Assembly: GCF_014489555.1 (NCBI RefSeq) | Contig: NZ_CP060784.1 | Location: 1,736,001-1,800,000 of the forward strand | DNA length: 64,000 bases | Direction of reading: 5' to 3' | DNA from: Hymenobacter qilianensis | Lineage (GTDB): Bacteria; Bacteroidota; Bacteroidia; Cytophagales; Hymenobacteraceae | Part shown: positions 59,741-64,000 of the stretch, one piece after another | Numbering within the stretch: the stretch's first letter is position 1 | Layout of the letters: each line of letters opens with the position of its first letter | Translations under genes and position numbers: made by a program | The notes under the pieces: generated by a model | What the model saw: only the letters and a program-made list of their open reading frames with translations | Databases searched by the model: none | Told to the model about the DNA's origin: nothing

Positions 59741-60112
59741 TTACCATTTGCGAAAGATGACATACACCGCCGCCACCAGCAGCCCGAAGCCCACCACGTG
59801 GTTCCAGGCCAGCTTATCGGTTTTGAAAATGTACACCGCGCACAGCGTAAATACGCTCAGCGAAATAACCTCCTGAATAACCTTGAGCTGAAACAGGTTG
59901 AAAGGCCCCCCGTTTTCCTCAAACCCAATGCGGTTGGCGGGCACCTGAAACACGTACTCAAAAAACGCCAGGCCCCAGCTTACCAGAATCACGCCGACTA
60001 ACCCGAGCCCATGCAGCCAGGTTATCTTCTTGAACTGCAAATGCCCGTACCAGGCAAACGTCATGAAGAGGTTGGAAACAGTGAGCAGCAGAATGGTATA
60101 GAGGGCTTTCAT
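59741..60112 (-). CDS. DUF486 / DMT-superfamily membrane protein
   Basis: A 123-residue protein with four helices, starting MKALYTILLLTVSNLFMTFA then WYGHLQF. The stretch SWGLAFFEYVFQVPANRIGF and the end VYVIFRKW match DUF486, a family related to small multidrug-resistance-like transporters. No transport substrate is known. Intact. Confidence 0.9.
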   Translation of the reverse strand: MKALYTILLLTVSNLFMTFAWYGHLQFKKITWLHGLGLVGVILVSWGLAFFEYVFQVPANRIGFEENGGPFNLFQLKVIQEVISLSVFTLCAVYIFKTDKLAWNHVVGFGLLVAAVYVIFRKW

Positions 60113-60146
60113 AGGATCATTTCACTGATAACAAAAACTAAAGCAC

Positions 60147-60179
60147 GTCATGCAGAGCGGAGCATCTCGCGTGTTTAGT
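60147..60179. repeat. Half copy of the GTCATGC palindrome
   Basis: GTCATGCAGAGCGGAGCATC then TCGCGTGTTTAG is the left arm of the repeat family, with the same shortened core as the copy at 36.6 kb. No matching right arm follows, so it is a remnant or a solo arm. Confidence 0.7.
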
Positions 60180-60201
60180 TTATTGCCGCTTCCATTCTTC
60201 C

Positions 60202-61170
60202 TCATTCCTCGTGGCCCGGAATACTGCGTTGGGGGGCATTTTTTAGCTCCAAATTTTCCTTATCCAAGCGGCGCTGCTCGGCGGCGGAAATGCTGGGGGG
60301 CAAATTTTTCAGATCAGGCTGCCCGGCATTCACCCAGCAGGTGTACCAGAAAGCGCCTACCAGCTGCACGGCGCGCCGCATTTGGCGTTCTACCTGTCCG
60401 TGCAGACGCTCATGGTAAGCCCTGCTAAACTCGCGCGAATACACCCGCACGGCACCCTGGGCACCGCGCTCCTCGAAGCCGTATTTCTTGTCGTTGGGAA
60501 AGCGAGCCGTCAGCTCCTGCTCAAAGCGCAGCACCGAGTCGACGGCGGCATTAGAGCGGCCCACAGCTTCCCAAATGCTGAAGGCGGGGTTATCCAGGTA
60601 GGGCGCCGGGCCGGTAAAGAAGTCATAATTGGCACTCAGCAGCTCCGGCAGGCGGCTTTCCCACAACCCATGAATGCCGCGCTGATTTGTGAGCTGGCCG
60701 TTATAGTTGCGGGTGCTATGCAGCGGCACGCACGCGTCGGCTACATAGTGTCCCAGGTCGGCGGAAAGGTGCAGAATACGGTCCGTGTCGCGGGTACGAA
60801 AGGCCTCGGTTAGCTGAAGCTGCATGCGCGCCACGTGCCACGGCACAATGCCGTGTCGCTGCAAGGTGTCTTCGCCATACTTCGCTACCGCGTCGGCCCA
60901 GCTGCGGGGTAAGCGTACCATCGCGCTGTCGCCGTACGCATCTACGTCCAGAAAGTGACGGGCCGCCTCGCCCGGCACCACGGCCCGGCGCTGGTCAGGA
61001 CGGGTGGCGTGGTCGGTGAGGTAATCGATGTGCTTTTTATAAAATCCCAGCAGCTCGGTCGGCAGCGTAAATACCGCCAGCCGATTAATCATTCGATGCC
61101 CGAAAAACCCCCACGCCCGCGGCTGCAAAGGCAGCAGCAGGAGCAACAAAAGCAGCGGGAGCTTCTTCAT
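60202..61170 (-). CDS. Zinc-dependent phospholipase C / S1-P1-like exported enzyme
   Basis: A 322-residue exported protein. The signal is PLLLLLLLLPLQPRA, cleaved before WGFFGHRMINRLA; Trp1 and His give two of the zinc ligands in this superfamily. Further ligands are in GEAARHFLDVDAYG and SADLGHYVADACVPLHSTRN. The fold is the all-helical phospholipase C/P1 nuclease group. The substrate (phospholipid or nucleic acid) is not certain. Intact. Confidence 0.82.
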   Translation of the reverse strand: MKKLPLLLLLLLLPLQPRAWGFFGHRMINRLAVFTLPTELLGFYKKHIDYLTDHATRPDQRRAVVPGEAARHFLDVDAYGDSAMVRLPRSWADAVAKYGEDTLQRHGIVPWHVARMQLQLTEAFRTRDTDRILHLSADLGHYVADACVPLHSTRNYNGQLTNQRGIHGLWESRLPELLSANYDFFTGPAPYLDNPAFSIWEAVGRSNAAVDSVLRFEQELTARFPNDKKYGFEERGAQGAVRVYSREFSRAYHERLHGQVERQMRRAVQLVGAFWYTCWVNAGQPDLKNLPPSISAAEQRRLDKENLELKNAPQRSIPGHEE

Positions 61171-61201
61171 AACCAGTGGCTGGGGGGCAAATTCTTTCGA
61201 C

Positions 61202-61824
61202 TTAGCGCCGCCCTTGCCCCGCGAAGCGCAACCGATAGTCGGCCTTCACATCGCCCTTGCTGATGCGGGTAAGCTTGCCCTTGAGCAATTGCTTTTTGAA
61301 GCCCGACAAATGATCGGTGAACAGAATGCCCTCCAGATGATCGTACTCGTGCTGAATAACGCGGGCGGTCATACCGGAGAAGGCTTCTTCGCGTACCACG
61401 CGGTTTTCGTCCTCGTAGCGCAGCACAATATTGGCCGGCCGATACACCATTTCGCGTACACCCGGAATACTCAGGCAGCCTTCCTCGAAGCCCCATTCCT
61501 CGCCAGTTTCGCTCACCATCACAGGGTTGATGAAGGCGCGCTTCACGGCTTGGTCCTGGGGGCATTTTCGTCGGCTGACGGAGCTTCAGTAGTTTCTTCA
61601 TCCTCCCCATCCTCGTCGTCCAGCATAGGGGCCGAGTCGATAACGAATAAGCGCACACTCCGTCCAATCTGCGGAGCGGCCAAGCCCACGCCACGAGCGT
61701 GATACATGGTGTCATACATGTCGGCAATGAGCTGCTTTAGCTCCAGCGCGTCAACATCTGCTGATATGTCTTTGGCGGGCGTTTTCAGCACTGGGTCGCC
61801 GAAGGCAACGATGGGGTAAATCAT
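61202..61824 (-). CDS. def: Peptide deformylase (one frame break)
   Basis: A 207-residue metal hydrolase that removes the formyl group from new proteins. The three signatures are present: [18 protein letters not shown] (metal Cys) and QHEYDHLEG (metal His pair and catalytic Glu). The frame breaks at the G run 61558-61562 near the end of an acidic insertion ([20 protein letters not shown]). One base more gives [19 protein letters not shown]. It is essential in bacteria, so the break is almost surely not real. Its start overlaps the ruvX stop by four bases, giving translational coupling. Confidence 0.93.
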
Positions 61825-62231
61825 CGGGAATTAAGGAAAGATTGCAAAATAAGCGTAGCACTCACGCGGTCAACTGTGGCTTTATCGCGACGGTCTTTCT
61901 TGGAAAGCCCCCCGGCCAGCATAGCGGCGTGCGCCATACGCGAGGTGTAGCGCTCGTCGAGTTCATGCACCGGCACCGTCGGCAGCTCGCGACGCAAACG
62001 CCGCACCAAACCAACTACCGCGCTTGTCACATCAGTTGGCTCATTGAGCAAGGTGCGTGGCATTCCTACTACAATGGCCGCCAACGGCTCGCGCTGGTGA
62101 TACGCCTGAATGTAAGCCAACAGGTCCTGACTGTGGATGGTTTCGAGGGGCGTCGCAATGAGCTGCATCGGATCCGTCACGGCTAGTCCAACACGTTTGT
62201 TGCCGTAATCAATGGCAAGAATTCGGCTCAT
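61821..62231 (-). CDS. ruvX: Holliday junction resolvase-like protein RuvX/YqgF
   Basis: A 136-residue RNase H-fold protein. It begins [20 protein letters not shown] with the first catalytic Asp. The second, Glu-containing strand is [17 protein letters not shown] and the third, Asp-containing region is [18 protein letters not shown]. RuvX/YqgF acts in rRNA maturation and has been proposed as a resolvase. Intact; def follows directly on the same strand. Confidence 0.93.
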   Translation of the reverse strand: MSRILAIDYGNKRVGLAVTDPMQLIATPLETIHSQDLLAYIQAYHQREPLAAIVVGMPRTLLNEPTDVTSAVVGLVRRLRRELPTVPVHELDERYTSRMAHAAMLAGGLSKKDRRDKATVDRVSATLILQSFLNSR

Positions 62232-62601
62232 CGCTTCAAGGTAAGATAAAGGGCGTGCAGTAATGCTGCTTTCCGCCTCAAAGATACAGCCCTCATCCGT
62301 ATTGCCCTGCGTGCTCGTTCAGGCTGGGCTAACGCAGGCTGGAAGCGCCAGTGATTCTTTTTATTAAAAAAATTATATAACAAACTGTTCAGGCAAGACA
62401 GCATTATTGAGCTCATATAAGTCTTTATAACCCCTTTATCTTATAAATATGTCTTACAAAATATAAAATTGTATTGTTATTTGAAATCAATTCACAGTTA
62501 ATAATAGGCATGGTTTTCCCGTAATAGTTTTAATAGATTTGGAATGTTGCCTTGTCGCTAACTGCAGTTTATAGTTAAAACATCTACTCTTCCAGCTTTT
62601 T
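62232..62601. other. AT-rich divergent gap between ruvX and the S41 protease gene
   Basis: These 370 bases hold no gene. From 62350 to 62590 the composition is sharply AT-rich, as for a divergent promoter region. TAGATTTG at 62534-62541 matches the Bacteroidota -7 consensus TAnnTTTG, 61 bases before the S41 start. No well spaced -33 element was found. Confidence 0.55.
62534..62541 (+). promoter_or_regulatory. Candidate -7 promoter element of the S41 protease gene
   Basis: TAGATTTG matches TAnnTTTG exactly and sits in AT-rich DNA directly upstream of the gene. Confidence 0.4.
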
Positions 62602-64000
62602 ATGAACGCCAAGTCGAACACTGCTTCGACGCCTGCTCCGGAGCTTTCTCCGACGTCGGCGCCTCGTGCTTCCCGCTTCCAGGTGCGGCAGCCATGGCTA
62701 TTAGCGTTGGTGCTGGCGGGCGGGATGCTGGTTGGGGCCAATCCCTTCAGGCCATCGGGGCAAAATCCTGACAGCACCTCACGGGGCTACCTGAAGTTCA
62801 AAGAGATCTTGAGCTACGTCGACCGCGATTATGTCGATTCGGTTGATGCTGAAGCCCTTTCTGACTATGCCATTGGCCGTATGCTGGAGCGCCTCGATCC
62901 ACACTCGGTATTCATTCCCGCCAAAGACCAAACGCAGGCGTCAGCCTTTCTGCAAAGTGATTTTGACGGCGTAGGAGTAGAGTTTAATATTTTTCAAGAC
63001 ACAGTTACAGTAATAGCTTCGCTGGGGGCGGCCCGGCGGAGCATGCTGGCCTACGTCCCGGCGACCAACTGCTGGCCGTAAATGGCGAAGCTGTATCAGG
63101 GGTGCGCATGACGACCGAACTGGTGTACAGCAAGCTGCGCGGTCCGCGGGCCAGCCGGGTGCAAATCCAGGTTCATCGCCGTGGCTTACCCAAGCCGCTG
63201 AACGTAACGGTAACCCGCGAGCGGGTGCCAAACAATTCGGTGGAAGTGGCTTATATGGTTGACAATCAGACTGGCTATATCAAGGTGAGCCGGTTTGCCA
63301 ACAATACTTATGAGGAGTTCAAGCAAGCCTTGGGCGACTTGCGCCGCCAAGGTATGTCGCGCCTGGTATTGGACTTGCGTGGCAACCCCGGCGGCTACCT
63401 CGACCGCGCCACCAAAATGGCCGATGAGTTTATTGCCGGCACCCGCAAAATCGTGTATACCGACGGCAAAGGCGACCAATACGATACCCAGACGTATTCC
63501 AGGGTGCTGGGCGAATTTGAAGAAGGCCCCCTGGTAGTGCTAGTCGATGAAGGCAGTGCCTCGGCCGCGGAAGTAGTGGCCGGAGCATTGCAAGACCACG
63601 ACCGCGCCCTGTTAGTAGGTCGTCGCACTTTTGGTAAAGGCTTAGTGCAGCAGCCCATCGCTCTGAATGATGGCTCAGAGCTGCGCCTGACTATTGCCCG
63701 CTATTACACGCCCTCAGGGCGCTCCATTCAGAAATCGTATCAGGGGGGCACGCTGAGTATGAGCAGGAACTGGCCAAGCGTCAGCGCCAGGGCGAGTATT
63801 TCCACGCCGATAGCATTCATTTCGCCGACTCGCTTCGGTATCGCACCATGCACGGTCGCACGGTGTATGGCGGTGGCGGTATCATGCCCGACTTATTTGT
63901 GCCCCGCGATACCACGGCTTTCTCCAAGTATTTACGCCGTTTGCAAAGTCGCAATCTGGTGCGCGAGTACGCTTTGAAGTTTTACCAGGATCATCAGGCC
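62602..64000 (+). CDS. Carboxy-terminal processing protease, S41 family (two frame breaks, 3' end outside window)
   Basis: At least 467 residues; it runs off the right edge. An N-terminal helix (PWLLALVLAGGMLVG) anchors or exports it. A PDZ domain follows ('SLGGGPAEHAGLRPGDQLLAVNG') and then the S41 domain, with VDEGSASAAEVVAGAL holding the catalytic Ser and FGKGLVQ the catalytic Lys. The frame breaks at the G run 63024-63028, just at the PDZ loop, and at the G run 63743-63748, which should be seven G (SYQGGHAEYEQELAKRQR). Such CtpA proteases trim envelope proteins. Confidence 0.9.

Overview
The window looks like a chromosomal segment of a GC-rich Bacteroidota of the Hymenobacter/Cytophagales type. 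The evidence is a carotenoid lycopene cyclase, a very conserved DUF2795 protein, an ECF sigma factor next to a membrane protease, a MoxR/DUF58/BatA-like/DUF4175 envelope operon, exported TldD/TldE pairs, M56-TonB BlaR1 with BlaI, many lipoproteins, and few Shine-Dalgarno sequences. No rRNA, tRNA, CRISPR array, phage or transposase gene was seen.

Layout. 1-8.5 kb: a crotonase fragment, ispD, queA, a MacB-like permease, a LOG-family protein, lycopene cyclase, a lone ABC ATPase, DUF2795 and DUF349 proteins. 8.9-15.5 kb: ettA, a LuxR-type regulator, a PAS histidine kinase, a cupin, a DUF2141 protein and ackA. 15.9-17.9 kb: an AT-rich island of small membrane proteins and lipoproteins, lying between ackA and pta. 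18.0-28.4 kb: pta, a GH43 enzyme, a class-C-like serine hydrolase, trehalase, SMP-30, an SRAP protein and two small proteins. 28.6-30.8 kb: an anti-sigma-like/trypsin-like fusion, an ECF sigma factor and a small lipoprotein. 30.9-39.4 kb: a minus-strand envelope operon (DUF4159, MoxR, DUF58, BatA-like, DUF4175, membrane protein). 40.3-46.5 kb: two tandem TldD-TldE pairs. 46.8-49.1 kb: McrBC, bracketed by palindromic repeats. 49.6-64 kb: a small membrane protein, a lipoprotein hydrolase, blaI-blaR1, an unknown lipoprotein, a lipoprotein pullulanase, a pentapeptide-repeat protein, a patatin/BamA protein, DUF486, a phospholipase C-like protein, def, ruvX and an S41 protease cut by the window end.

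Two patterns cross the whole window. First, 23 genes are split by 28 frame breaks. Twenty-seven are loss of one base in a run of G or C, and one (queA) is a deletion of about 13 bases beside such a run. Restoring one base rebuilds full-length conserved proteins, including ispD, ackA, pta and def, so I annotate these as whole genes with probable sequence or assembly errors. Second, the word GGGGGGCAAAT (ATTTGCCCCCC) recurs far above chance inside genes, and the related AAAAAAGCCCCCC / GGGGGGCTTTTTT forms the stems of most terminators. Several palindromic repeats beginning GTCATGC and carrying a GAAGCATCTC core, including two nested composites, occupy the intergenic gaps.
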